Positions 34,169 through 43,290 of a DNA stretch of 64,000 nucleotides are shown in pieces. Numbering within the stretch: the stretch's first letter is position 1; each line of letters opens with the position of its first letter. Source of the stretch: Solen grandis (lineage: Eukaryota > Mollusca > Bivalvia > Adapedonta > Solenidae); assembly GCA_021229015.1 (NCBI GenBank), contig CM037780.1, positions 62,553,323 through 62,617,322 of the forward strand, in the 5' to 3' direction. The notes below the pieces were generated by a model, which was not told the origin of the DNA, did not search any database, and saw nothing but the letters and a program-made list of their open reading frames with translations. A program made the position numbers and the translations under genes.

Positions 34169-37100
34169 TCTTCGTTGTTTACTTGTCTATGTTATATTAC
34201 AGATAATTACTAGTTTTCCTATCAGCTTCGTTGCTTACACTTTTATGTTAAAAATCATTGTTAAATGGCTGAGCTAAACAACTTCAACGAATAATAAACG
34301 TTCATGAAATTATGGCAGTGTAATGAATTGCAGTACAAAGAATATCAATACATGTATATATGTTTAAATTGTATCAAATTATTATTTTTTTCTACATTAT
34401 TACTTTTATTATTACAATTAGGACTACATCTACATTCCTATCATATATTCATATATTGAACACAACACACACTTCATTGTAGTCAATGTACATTGATGTT
34501 ACAACACCGTTCCATGTACATGACATTATCGGACATCATACATATAAAATATATATATACGGTGTGTAACTACACTAAACAGATATTCGGTAAAATTCTT
34601 TCTTTTTCATTTGCGGTAGGTCGGTGGTTCTACCCGGATGCCTCCGTGCATTCGGGGTATTCCTCCACCTGTAATTAGCTGGACGTCGCTATATGACTGA
34701 AATACTGTCGAAGCGACGGTAAACTCAAATAGACAAGTCAAGTCATTTTAATTAAAATACAGATAAGAAAGATTACCAGAAGATTAAATGTTTCGTTTTC
34801 CATCCGACAGCGATCCCAACCGTGCGTCACGTGTTGATGTACGCGTGTTGCCCGGAGCCGTATCCTGACGTCACGTTCTACCTGCAACTGGAGAGGAAGC
34901 CCCTGTTTTATCTCCTCAACCTGATGTTCCCGTGCATGCTCATCTCCACCATGGGTTTCCTGGGATTCCTCCTCCCTCCAGACTCCGGGGAGAAAGTCTC
35001 ACTCGAGATAACCGTGCTCCTGTCGCTGGCTGTGTTCCTCTTGGTTGTCTCGGAGACCATGCCGCCGACGTCAGAAACGTTCCCTTATATCGGTAACCAT
35101 AGTTTCGTCATGTTCCACGGGGTTTTTAAATTGACGCATTCAATTTTGTCATAGAAATTCAATTAAGGGGCTGACATTGTTTAAGTGAGCAATGTATCAA
35201 AACTTAGATATGTATTTGGCTCTAATTTCAAATAATATTGGACATTTTCATTTTTGAAATATTAAGGGTATAAGACAATACCTGCGTTTATGTACCATTA
35301 AAAGACTACCGACGACACCAGTATATTCAAGAAACAAAACCTTGTCACGGGAGTTAACGGAATGCATCCGTCATTACCGACAAATATGCATACAGTTCTA
35401 TAAGTTGGTCATCGATACAAAATGGCTGAACAACATTCTCACAGCAACCAAAATGAAAGTCCTGTGTTAGAGAGAATATTGGACAGTTTGCAGCGTTTAC
35501 CACACTTCAAACATATTCATTTGAAATCACAAAAATGTATGAGGAATTGATGACATTCGTGCTTTACTTTGTTAAAGTAACAGACAATACCCAAGTAACA
35601 CGAGGACTGGAACTTCTACTGCCACTGTAGTGCAGTCACAGTCTCCCACTGCGCGAGCAAAGCGTGCAGCCTGTTTGTTGCCTCATCAATAATCTTGACG
35701 TTCCGAGCGTTTCCCAATGTGGTCGGATTGTTTCCGACTGTATTAAATAGGTCTAATCTCTCATGTGTACTCGTCAGTTAAAGATAAGTCGGCGTTTTTT
35801 GTTGTTTTGTTTTGTTTTTGTGCGTGAAGATTTTCGTTAAATTTGTCTTTTTTCAATCTTTCGACTTTTCCGGGAGTTTAAATGTTACAAGCTATATTTC
35901 ATTCAGTGTTTCAAAATACATGTAAACGTTGTTTATCATTTAAGCGAACTTCACAGAATTTCCAACACTGAATCAAAGATATGCATAACTTAGGTAAATT
36001 CAAAAAGTCCAGTCACAACTTATGGTTTCTCACTCATTGATACACCATTGTTAATAAATAATTAATACATAACGATGGTACGGTTCTTATCTGCATTCGA
36101 GAGAGCATAATTATATTGCACCTAAATAACTTGTCATGCTTATATGCTGAATAACTGCTATACATGTATGTTCTCCTCGTTATACCAGTCCCGGCGGTCG
36201 ATTAATTAGAGCGTCGGCCTCGGGAGCGGGAGGTCGTGGGTTTGATCCCTTGCCGCGACATACCAAAGTCGTAAAAATGGTACTATAATAGCTCCCTTGC
36301 TTGGCGCTCAACATGAAAGGTTAGTTCCAGGATTGGTTGTCCCGGATAATGTGACTGGGTGTGGTACTGGGTGTGGTATCATGCCACATGTCTAAGGTGT
36401 CTGCAGTATGGCAGCACTATATCTGTCTCAAGTATAGACATAGTCTCCAAATGACTGAAAAACTGTCGGTGGGACTTTAAAACCCAACAAACATCTCCAA
36501 TTTATAATTAAAATAGCCCCAACAGCTGAATATTGGATGAAGAAAATCAAGTAATGTTTAAGAAAATGTTGACTAATTAAATGTAAAGAAACATATTTTC
36601 TACTGAGAATGAAAGAAAATGACAGATTGTCGTGCATGATCATATTCGATTTTGAGCTGTTTTTGTTTTCTTTTGACGAAACCTAGGCGCCTGTTTAATA
36701 CGATATTTCGACGCGTGTCATTCATTATACAATTATTGGCATGTAATGAGAGGAAATTAAGGTAATATTGACACAGACCGACACTACGTCACCACATAAA
36801 GTTCAAACCATGGTCAACCAAACCTAGGTTAATCATAATCACATATGCCTACAATCAGAATATAAAAAAAAAAAAACGAAACACAGCCCAATTAGCAAAG
36901 CTAGCCGTGTGTCACAAATTGATTTTTTTACCCAATTTATACATGTATAAACAATGTATGTAAATTGCAATGTAGAATTACAATTTAAAAAAGACATTTT
37001 TTTTTAAAAAAATAGATAATTAGTTGGCACTCTTAATTATTTACACAGTGCGTCCTGTTCCTAGGTACTATAACCAAAAGTGTTTTTCTTCTCTTTTTCC

Positions 37101-38771
37101 CCCCTAAAAACATGTATATATACGAGAAAAAGACAAATGTAGCGTTATTTTTGTACATGACGCCAACTCTTAATGTCTGTTATTTACCTTAATGCCAACT
37201 GTTTGTCTTAATTGAAGATTTATTTTAATTGGTGAGTACAATACGCGAGATACATTAGCTTTGAACCAGTGAAACAATTTTAAACTTTGAGAGCAGTTAG
37301 AAGTACAAACATGTATCTTAACGCAACTACTTACGTAATTTGTCCCACATACCTATTTTAAGACGTATATTTTCCTTACCAATTCCAGGCGTGTATTTCG
37401 CCTGCGCCATGCTGCTAGTCTCCTTGTCCTGCCTGATGACTGTCACGGTTCTGAACACACACTTCAAGGGACAATTCGGCAAGAAGATGCCGCCAGGCTT
37501 ACGTCACGTATTCCTGCACGTGCTCGGTCGTCTGCTGCGAGTAAAAGTTGACCAAGACACACCCGAGATAATAGTCAGTCGGAATAATGTGAGTGAATGT
37601 TTACTATATAAAGGAAATGTTAGGGTAATCCGTCCATCATTAAATTGTGATCATTGTCAATCAAGTGATCGCAGGAAATATTGTAAATGCAAGCCTCGAC
37701 TTTGAGCAAAAGAGCCTATAACTCCAAGTCATTGGATGCTTGCTTCTGCAATAAGGTCTTTTTTAAGCATTTGAAGGACCATGATTATAATTTAATGATG
37801 AATGTATTACCTTAAAAAAGTGGATGTTCTTGGAAAATAAAGTTTGTTGTTAGCTAAAGAATTTTACTAAATATCTAAAACTATTTTCTATATACATATA
37901 TTCAATTTCTATCTGAAGGGGAATCGAAATAAAACTGGTACCAATCATTGAAAAGAGAGAGGTTTTTTTTTAGTCAATGTATAATTATTTAAAAAGCCCA
38001 TTCAGGAAATATCATAAATATTTATTCAACAAAACAACGAGACAGTTTTAGGAATACCTGTACATAACTGGTCCACTTAAGCATAGGTGTATATATCCTG
38101 ACAAAACTTTGTACATTGTAGATTCCTTTTATAATGTCAGGATTAAGGCATTGTACTTTACCATTCAGGCGCTATGGTGGCATATTCTTGCCATCACTTA
38201 ACCACTCAGTTTTCATGAAAATTTCATAAAACTTTCACGAAAGTTTGTGATTTTTTTTATGTAAATTATATGGTAACATGAAAATCAATATATATTTATC
38301 ACGAAACCAAATGATTATCTTAACAAAAAAATTTGTTCATTACTGCCAATATCTCGCCACCACATAACTACTATTAGGTTTTATAAAATCTAAATAAAAC
38401 TTTTTTCGAAATATTGAATTGTTCATGATATTTATCTAGTACCATAAACAATATCACGATAACAAATAGATCTAAAGTTTTTATGAAACTGCTTCTTGAT
38501 AGCCTGTAAATTTTCACGAAAACAGAAAGTTTTCTTAATAATAGCAGATTTCATGAAACTACTTTAGATATTTTGAATCTAGAATAACAGGTATGTGGTA
38601 GCGATTTAAAGCACAAACACGCCAAAATTTTAGCCAAGTTACTATTATCAGGTATCATGAAAACTGCATAATTTATATTTCCACGATATCAGATAAATTT
38701 TCATGAAAACTAAGTGGTGGAGAGAATATGCCACCATAAGGCGCGCATACTGTTTTTTGTTGATTTTTTTA

Positions 38772-38802
<31 letters not shown>

Positions 38803-39810
38803 TACATATTAAAAATTTCAAAATTTACCGTACGTGACTTTATTGGCTGGCCAACTATTAAAATTGCGAATAGCCTTGGAGCAGGAGAGGGAGGGTTTCA
38901 GTGACCCGCACTTAGCTTTTTATTGTCACATGGTCGATTTTTTTTTCTGGGGGATAGAGTACGCTGCTTTCTCTTTAAATCAACATATGCCATTAAATAT
39001 AGCACACATGGGCAGAGCAAACGTTTAACATGGAAGGCTGTAAATCAATTAATTAAGTAACAACTCTCTATCACGCAAATATTTAGCAATCAAAGGTAAA
39101 CATTCACTTGTATAGTGTCCATTGTTTGAGTTTCACCTGATGGCAGCGTAATACAATTAGAATCAAATAATGGCATCATAATCAGCACATTTTTTTTCTC
39201 ATGGGCACTGCCAACCTTAGTAGATGGGACTTAATAAAATGGGGGACCATTAGGCATCAGGCTTAACACGAGGTCACGTGGCTTTAACTCATGGGATTGA
39301 AGAAAGCCTTTGCTAATCACCTCAAGTGATAGCTACATCATTCAATATAAATATTTAATTAAACCCCCATTATAGAAGTGTTTAATAGAATTATAATTCT
39401 ATAATAAATGAGATGACTTTAATCTCCATTCCATAGTATCCCGACACGAAGTTTCAAAGGGAATTAGTTCCCAATGGCTAAATAAGAGTTATTTAATGTT
39501 AATTTACTGAACTATCGGGCAACTTTGATCCTTATGACATCGAAAGAGTCTCTCTCTCTCTCTCTCTCTCTGTATGTGTTTGTGTGTGTTTGGGAAATAA
39601 TGTTGTTTTGCAACGTTCCGTCTTTGCATTAAAAGTCCCCAAACGTTACATGAGAAATACCTCGGTAATCAGTAGGTGCCAACGGTATACTGATGTTTTA
39701 ATATAATTTTAATTTATGTCTCAAACTGAAACAAACGCTGGAAATCAAATCAAAGCTTAATTTCTCAGAGCATGTACGCTCGTTAGCACAGTATGTTCAG
39801 ATACACATAA

Positions 39811-39845
<35 letters not shown>

Positions 39846-40284
39846 TGTTCTACAACAGTAACTACTACTACTGTTCATGTGTTGTTGTTGTTGTTTTTTT
39901 CAGCGGGTAAGTGCTCTGCACGACCATAACCTGCACGCGCCTAACGGTGAGGAAGCACTTCCGAACGGTATAACAGTCGTTGAAAACAATTTGAACAAGT
40001 CGATGAACGAATTGAAAGAAATGAATACAAAGTGCAATGTTACCGAACTGTGTAGTTCGCCGGAAGCGGTGTCCATCCTGCAAGATACTCTTCAGTGTTT
40101 GAAGAATATTAATATCTACATTGAAGACAAGAAGCACAGAGATGCTATCGTAGAGGACTGGCAAAAACTGGCACAGGTTGTGGATAGGATATTCATGGTG
40201 TTGTTTTCAATATTTCAAATCACGACGACTTTGGCAATCATGCTCAGGGCGTCAACAAGCGAGCCTGACTTTAGTACGGATTAA
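20209..40284 (+). CDS. Nicotinic acetylcholine receptor subunit, alpha-type, 5' partial (6 exons)
   Basis: Joining 20209-20315, 32990-33129, 33554-33667, 34811-35092, 37389-37588 and 39904-40284 gives 407 residues and a stop, with GT-AG introns and matching phases (2,1,1,1,0). The protein is a Cys-loop ligand-gated channel subunit of the plasma membrane. It has WIPDITLYDN (loop A), the 15-residue Cys-loop CKVDVTYFPFDTQTC, GSWSY (loop B), YACCPEPYPD (loop C with vicinal cysteines), M1, the cation-type M2 start GEKVSLEITVLLSL, M3, a cytoplasmic loop of about 105 residues and M4. Vicinal CC and all visible aromatic-box residues suggest an alpha, acetylcholine-binding subunit. The signal peptide and about the first 80 residues are missing: those exons were not found and may lie left of the window. 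Molluscs have many such genes, so I assign no subunit number. Confidence 0.95.
20407..20920. repeat. 45-bp minisatellite, about 11 copies, in the first intron seen
   Basis: The unit is roughly 45-48 bp with AAGTTAAGACAAGGCCCTAT and CTTGTTCGACATGCTC. A second block of the same unit lies at 23895-24085. It is open on both strands because the period is a multiple of three. It is 90 bp past the receptor exon and is intronic. Confidence 0.9.
21335..21566 (+). mobile_element. SINE family A, diverged copy
   Basis: A tRNA-like B box GTGTTCGAATCCCGAC at about 21396 and the tail AGCTGGACGTC...GACTGAAATATTGCC match the SINE at 5.65 kb. The A box is degraded. Confidence 0.55.
21567..22240. other. Intronic DNA, no feature recognised
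   Basis: AT-rich, with poly(A) tracts at 21791 and 22160. Nothing else. Confidence 0.35.
22250..22450. repeat. GC- and CpG-rich island, possible decayed transposon
   Basis: A segment with clustered CpG stands out from AT-rich surroundings. CGTAGTTTCGTGCTTCGCC at 22291 and GAAGCACGACA at 22422 are partly inverted relatives, as in a small TIR element. The class is unknown. Confidence 0.3.
23127..23266 (-). mobile_element. SINE family C, tRNA-headed
   Basis: On the - strand the head reads GCGCCGTGGTCCAGTGGTAA (A box) and GTGGGTTCGAGCCCC (B box), then a short body with CAAAGTACTGGTCCA. A second copy is at 33420-33527. It is SINE-like, not a tRNA gene, because the sequence after the B box does not close an acceptor stem. 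Confidence 0.72.
23701..24236. mobile_element. Palindromic MITE, about 190 bp, partly duplicated around a 45-bp minisatellite block
   Basis: The left end CATCATTAAATTGTGATCAA and a right end reading ATTACCTTAA match the MITE at 37622-37816. The internal body (AACTCCAAGTGAATGGATGC) occurs twice, at about 23797 and 24134, on both sides of a four-copy block of the 45-bp minisatellite (23895-24085). Confidence 0.65.
24846..24930 (+). pseudogene. Tc1/mariner transposase relic (HTH)
   Basis: One frame reads NVADRPRSGRPCTTSSKGD, matching the second helix-turn-helix linker typical of Tc1/mariner transposases (R-x-G-R-P). No catalytic DDE/D motif remains nearby. Confidence 0.6.
25051..25994. mobile_element. 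Nested TIR element (about 0.94 kb)
   Basis: GACTCACCGGACCTATGCTC at 25051 is the exact reverse complement of 25975-25994, and the match continues inward through GCCCAG. The flanks are TA on both sides, so a TA-targeting superfamily is likely. An internal diverged copy of the end (GGGCGAGCATGGGTC) is at about 25767. There is no transposase ORF. Confidence 0.75.
26221..27270. other. Intronic DNA, no feature recognised
   Basis: AT-rich, with a poly-G run at 26840. No coding or repeat structure recognised. Confidence 0.35.
27275..27429. mobile_element. 155-bp palindromic MITE
   Basis: The left half (CCAGGGTCAAATTCCACTAA, then CTTAGCGCTAAGTAA) is an imperfect reverse complement of the right half (TTACTTAGCGCTACG, TTGGTGAAATTCGAGCCTGG). 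A half-copy of the family is at 28533-28585 (GCTCGAACTCCACCAACAAT). Confidence 0.75.
27550..28495. repeat. 35-bp satellite with a 70-bp dimer pattern, about 27 copies
   Basis: The unit is GTACAGCTAAGTATAGTGG plus (C/T)GAACTT(C/T)GAAATATT. Variants GGCGAAC and GGTGAAC alternate along much of the array, and GTAAAG goes mainly with GGTGAAC, so a 70-bp higher-order unit is visible. The last units are truncated and rearranged (28250, 28360, 28460). Confidence 0.95.
28590..29580. other. Intronic AT-rich DNA
   Basis: No feature beyond a possible MITE fragment near 29020-29060 (TTACTTGGCGCCAAGTATTGG). Confidence 0.3.
29587..29822 (+). mobile_element. Helitron-like dispersed repeat, short copy
   Basis: It starts GGGGTCCGCCCCTGGCGGTC, contains the motif GACACAGTAGTTTAGGAAGAG and GTTGACGACGG, and ends with the hairpin GAGCACGAAGTGCTC. 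The same blocks in the same order end the longer copy at 55.41-56.41 kb. Confidence 0.6.
29823..30380. other. Intronic DNA, no feature recognised
   Basis: No coding or repeat structure recognised. A 79-codon open frame at 30082 has no motif. Confidence 0.3.
30381..30572 (-). mobile_element. SINE family A, near full copy
   Basis: On the - strand CCGTGGCCGACAGGG (A box) and GGGTTCGAATCTGAGG (B box) are followed by the tail GACGTCGCTATATGACTGAA and GGCGACGGTAAACTCAAATA. It is the best match to the copy at 5651-5895, with a 50-bp internal deletion. Confidence 0.75.
30580..31140. other. Intronic DNA, no feature recognised
   Basis: Nothing supported. Confidence 0.3.
31155..31443. repeat. (CA)n-based complex microsatellite
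   Basis: Irregular mixture of ACACAC, CATACA and ACACCCATACAAC. It produces long Cys/Val-rich open frames on the - strand that are artefacts of composition. Confidence 0.95.
31446..32989. other. 3' end of the 12.7-kb receptor intron
   Basis: AT-rich, with a (GA)n-(G)n tract at 31866-31888. The intron ends with a pyrimidine-rich TCTCACTTTCTAGTTC and CACTTTCCAG acceptor at 32989. No other structure seen. Confidence 0.5.
32990..33129 (+). CDS. nAChR exon b: loop E and first half of Cys-loop
   Basis: It completes an Asn codon, encodes AENVLGGLSDFRPNIYSDG and SLCKVDVTYFPFDTQT, and splits the second Cys codon (T|GC). The donor is GTAAG. The Cys-loop spacing (13 residues between cysteines) is exact. 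Confidence 0.95.
33420..33527 (-). mobile_element. SINE family C, second copy
   Basis: The - strand head reads GCGCCGCGGTTCAGTGGTAA, and the body has CAAAGTACTGGTCCAGCCC, as in the copy at 23.13 kb. The B-box region is deleted. It ends only 27 nt before the next receptor exon. Confidence 0.65.
33554..33667 (+). CDS. nAChR exon c: end of Cys-loop and loop B
   Basis: After TTTGCAG it completes the Cys codon, encodes KMKFGSWSYHGLDLNVSRL and ends SNGEWEIV with one nucleotide of the next codon before a GTACGT donor. GSWSY holds the loop B tryptophan. NVS is a possible glycosylation site. Confidence 0.95.
33708..34020. repeat. 63-bp tandem repeat, about 4-5 copies, beside exon c
   Basis: The unit starts GTTGCTAGTTTTCTTATTTA and contains CCTTGTTAAATGACAGTGTT. 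The first three copies are nearly identical and later copies diverge. It begins 41 nt after the donor of exon c. Confidence 0.9.
34080..34168. repeat. (ATTT)n microsatellite
   Basis: About 22 TTTA units with one interruption (TTCATTTA). Confidence 0.95.
34618..34746 (+). mobile_element. SINE family A, 5'-truncated copy
   Basis: It contains CGGATGCCTCCGTGCATTCG, as in the 5.65-kb copy, and ends in GCGACGGTAAACTCAAATAG and CAAGTCAAGTCA. The tRNA head is missing. It lies 64 nt before the exon d acceptor. Confidence 0.72.
34811..35092 (+). CDS. nAChR exon d: loop C, M1, M2
   Basis: It starts after CCGACAG and encodes RHVLMYACCPEPYPDVTF, then M1 (PLFYLLNLMFPCMLISTMG) and M2 (GEKVSLEITVLLSLAVFLLV), and ends TSETFPYI. 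Glu at -1' and Lys at 0' are the cation-selective pattern. The residue at 4' is Glu, where vertebrate alpha7 has Gly. The donor is GTAACC. Confidence 0.97.
35093..36180. other. Intronic DNA, no feature recognised
   Basis: Unique-looking sequence with no coding structure. Some CpG-rich patches near 35640-35720. Confidence 0.3.
36187..36491 (+). mobile_element. SINE family B, full copy
   Basis: A tRNA-like head with GAGCGTCGGCCTCGGGAGCG and B box GTGGGTTTGATCCC. The body has ATAGCTCCCTTGCTTGGCGC and ATCATGCCACATGTCTAAGG. The tail ends GTCGGTGGGACTTTAAAACCC. The copy at 58541-58831 matches along its length. Confidence 0.8.
36492..37388. other. Intronic DNA, no feature recognised
   Basis: AT-rich, with the acceptor TTACCAATTCCAG at its end. 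Confidence 0.35.
37389..37588 (+). CDS. nAChR exon e: M3 and start of cytoplasmic loop
   Basis: It completes a Gly codon and encodes VYFACAMLLVSLSCLMTVTV (M3), then NTHFKGQFGKKMPPGLRHVF and LGRLLRVKV, the amphipathic start of the M3-M4 loop. It ends in phase 0 at AAT|GTGAGT. A MITE begins only about 33 nt into the intron. Confidence 0.95.
37622..37816. mobile_element. Palindromic MITE, about 195 bp
   Basis: The left TIR GGTAATCCGTCCATCATTAA is mirrored on the right by TTTAATGATGAATGTATTACC. It shares body sequence (AACTCCAAGTCATTGGATGC) with copies at 23.7-24.2 kb. It sits just after the exon e donor and extends an unspliced open frame, which is not coding. Confidence 0.78.
38168..38745. mobile_element. 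Foldback element, about 580 bp, with about 55-bp arms
   Basis: The left end GGCGCTATGGTGGCATATTC and AGTTTTCATGAAAATTT pair with the right end AAATTTTCATGAAAACT and GAATATGCCACCATAAGGCG. The interior is full of TTTTCATGAAAA-type words. It has no ORF. Confidence 0.75.
38773..38800 (+). repeat. 28-base poly-G tract
   Basis: An uninterrupted run of 28 G on the + strand, 28 bases past the foldback element. Such a run can fold as a G-quadruplex, and its exact length is likely unreliable in an assembly. Confidence 0.97.
38801..39903. other. Last receptor intron, 3' part
   Basis: It contains (CT)n tracts at 39549-39571 and 39811-39843. It ends in a strong (TTG)n-T8-CAG acceptor at 39903. No other feature. 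Confidence 0.45.
39904..40284 (+). CDS. nAChR exon f: cytoplasmic loop end, M4 and stop
   Basis: It starts in phase 0 with RVSALHDHNLHAPNGEEALP, passes through a Cys-containing loop (CNVTELC), and ends in the helix before M4 (VEDWQKLAQVVDRIF) and M4 (MVLFSIFQITTTLAIML). A short tail ending STD and a TAA follow. EDWxxxAxVxDRxF is the usual pre-M4 signature. Confidence 0.95.
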   Translation, partial: RVSALHDHNLHAPNGEEALPNGITVVENNLNKSMNELKEMNTKCNVTELCSSPEAVSILQDTLQCLKNINIYIEDKKHRDAIVEDWQKLAQVVDRIFMVLFSIFQITTTLAIMLRASTSEPDFSTD

Positions 40285-41455
40285 ATCGATATAAGTTGCG
40301 GAAGAGACGTGATTGTGTTGCATTGTATGTGTGAAAAATATGGCTCGGACCAAATATTAAAAGTCTCTGGAGACAGACTGGCGATCTCTACTCTCAGGTG
40401 TCAACTCCAGATCAATGTGCAAGCCCATGAATAACGACCTGGTAGAATTCATTTTACTTATTCACATTATTCATATTGCCCGGAAGTTAAATTGCGCATG
40501 CTCGATCTCAGAACTTCTGTTTTGACAATTCCATCAAGCGTTCATTCTTCATCAGGTATTTGAAATATGATTCCATTTGATTAACATTATTGACTCTCAC
40601 AAGATCTCGATACAGTAAATAATCAGGCAAGTAGATTATTAGATACAGATGTATTGACCGACAATCAATTCATTATTATGAAAAACATGTAAAATGTTGA
40701 TCGCCTATAAACATATATCAAAATTAGCGGTCGCAATTACGCATTAACAATCGCACTGCAATGAGAAGAGCATGGAAAAAATATACCACAATTCGTGTGA
40801 TGTATTATACTACTGAAATAACTTGGACAGATACGGTGCTCCAAAGAAAAATATGATGGTACCATTCTTTGAATAATGTGAAAGGCAAAACACAACGTGC
40901 ATATTTGTCTATGTTTACATTGTATCATGTAAAAGTGTCATAAATGTATTAGTGTCATCATACATTATGCATGACCTTAGGAAGTACAGATGTGCCTACT
41001 AAAATCATCTATTGAATTTCCCAAATGGATTCCGTTACAAAAGCGTTATGATCAATTTCTATTATCAAGGGTTAGTCATATTGAATTACAATTGTTTGAA
41101 CTTTTTTTGCACGTTTCCATGATGTTAATAAAATAATATTTTGAAATTGATAAGAAAATATTTGGCTCTCATCATGTATATAACAAATGTAAATTTAATA
41201 TGTTGTTAGAAAATTACATAAACTTAAATATTTCCTGTTGAATGCGGTGTATAACTTCATAAAACAATTGTTTATACTGTATAGTTCATGAATATATAAA
41301 TATTACGCTGTGTCCTAGTTTATGTAAACATGGCCGATTTCCTATCACAGAAAATTATAGAAAATTCAATCTCTATAAATGTCACCCACCCTTAATTAAA
41401 CACGAACTAGACAGTTTCAAGGCCAAAATATCAAAGTATTTCCTTACCAAAGTTA
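40285..41455 (+). other. Probable receptor 3' UTR, then unassigned DNA
   Basis: No coding. ATTAAA at 40356 and AATAAA at 41127-41132 are candidate polyadenylation signals on the + strand. Which one is used cannot be decided from sequence. Confidence 0.4.
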
Positions 41456-41458
41456 CTT

Positions 41459-41711
41459 AACCCTTTACTTCAGATACACCCATTTTGATGCATTGGTAAA
41501 CAGAGAAAACCCAGATCAGCAGCTGCTCTATGAGCTGTCTATTCAGGGTCTCCTCTGTTTGCTCATACAATATAATAGCCCAGACTGTACACAGTCTGCA
41601 AAGCAAAGAAACAAAAACATTGGTTTATATGCCATTTAAGGTTCCGACAATTATAATATTCATCAAGTGAAATTGATTTATGCATGAATATTCATGAAGT
41701 AAAGGGTTAAA
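41459..41711. mobile_element. MITE with TTAACCCTTT ends, about 250 bp
   Basis: TTAACCCTTTACTTCA at 41459 is inverted at TGAAGTAAAGGGTTAA (41696-41711). The inner part has imperfect palindromes (GCAGCTGCTC, CAGACTG..CAGTCTG). The AACCCTTT ends resemble those of the MITEs at 56.5 and 61.6 kb. Confidence 0.72.
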
Positions 41712-43090
41712 GTGTTATGTGCAATAAAAGTTTTGTTCATTTCATGTATTATGTTGTTCTTTTGTTTTTACATCTATCTATAAAAAATGTGAATTTGATA
41801 ATAAACCATAAGTAAATACTTTTTTTTTGTTTCAGTTTTTTTATAACCTAATATGACAATAAAGCTTACGCAAGAAGAATATGTTCAAGTTCAAAGTTTA
41901 TTTGCATATCGGCTTATGTTGCCTTTGCCCATTTACAAATTTACAAATTTCCATTTAAAAAAAGAATTTTATGCAATGACAGTGCCCATACAATATTATT
42001 TTAATTTGTCACACTATTTAGTATATACTAAAAATAAAATCAAACTTGGGAAACCGTTTAGATCGATATTTTTTTTTCGAAAAGTCATTGTATATATATA
42101 TATATAAACCGACACACACGTCTTATTTTTTAGAACTTGACGTTGGCATAATTGATTTAGAGTATGTAAATTTGGCAAAAATATATTAGCTAAATATTTA
42201 ATTCTTGTATTTCTATACTTATTACAACATAGTATAAAATAACCTTTTTTTTTTTTAATCAAAAGAATCTACCACTTCTTCTATCTAGTTCTAACTTCTG
42301 GGATGTGAAGGGAACCATTTTAACGAGTAAACCACTTAAATTAATTTTGTTTCATGTTATAAATCCATTTGTGCTACGTGCTTCAGAAAAAAATGTTCTG
42401 TTGGGTTCAAATGCAAATTTTAAAATATGTTTCTCTTGGATGAACCAGTGCTTTAAACGATGTAGCTGCAAGCAACTTAGACAGTCATGTACGAGTATGT
42501 AGGTCACATATCGTTTTTACAGAAAATGAAAAAACCTTGCTATTTTTGAAATACGACAAAAGCAGCCATAAACTGGCACAATGCACATTTTTATAGCATT
42601 GATTAACATGCATGCATTTAATTTTAAGAAATGAAGAATACCAACAATGGGTGATGGGTCATATTGTAGCTCGGCTGTTTTTCAAAGAAAAAAATCGAGG
42701 TATTATCATCACTCGGGTGTCGTCGTCAGTGGTGTTGTCGTCGTGAAGAAACTTGGTTGGAAATGGTTCTAAATTATTAAACCTTCTGTCATCAAACTTC
42801 ATATACTTGTTCATTATCACGAGCGCTACATTCTCATCAAGGGTCATCTTAACCAATCTTTATATTCCCTTTAAAAATAAAATAAAAACGCAGATGAACG
42901 TTGGCAACCGCATGCGGTGCTCTGGATCAGAAACTGAAAAAGTCCTTAATATAATTACTTAATATTCGTGAAAAATGATCCACATTAAAATCTGATCACT
43001 TACTGATAATCCATAAGTTCTGGCAAGAAATGTCTTCGTTGGAGATCCAAAATTAATAAAATACGGAGTTTATACGCAAACTGTATAGTT
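41712..43090. other. Intergenic DNA, mostly unassigned
   Basis: AT-rich. The block 42670-42850 (TCGAGGTATTATCATCACTC and GTCGTCGTCAGTG) looks like a fragment of a dispersed repeat, but I cannot define its ends. Confidence 0.3.
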
Positions 43091-43290
43091 TTATGGTTTG
43101 TTAGGTTTAATGTCCCACCGACAGCATATCAGTCATGTGTATATACACTGAGCGCCAAGCAAGGAGCTACCAGTACCAGTATCATTTTGAACGACGTTGG
43201 TATGTCGCGGTCGAGGATCGAACCCAAGACCTTCCGCTTCCAAGGCTGAAGATAAGCACTGAACGACTAGTGTGATCAAGATATGGCCCT
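43091..43290 (-). mobile_element. SINE family B, reverse copy
   Basis: The + strand starts with the inverted tail (GTCCCACCGACAGCATATCA), then CACTGAGCGCCAAGCAAGG, and ends with the inverted B box (GAGGATCGAACCCAAGACC). It lacks about 100 bp of the middle found in the full copies. Confidence 0.72.

Noticed and set aside
37340..37705. Open frame running through receptor exon e into the intron
   Set aside because: A consensus GTGAGT donor at 37589 and the next exon in phase 0 end the exon; the rest is a MITE.
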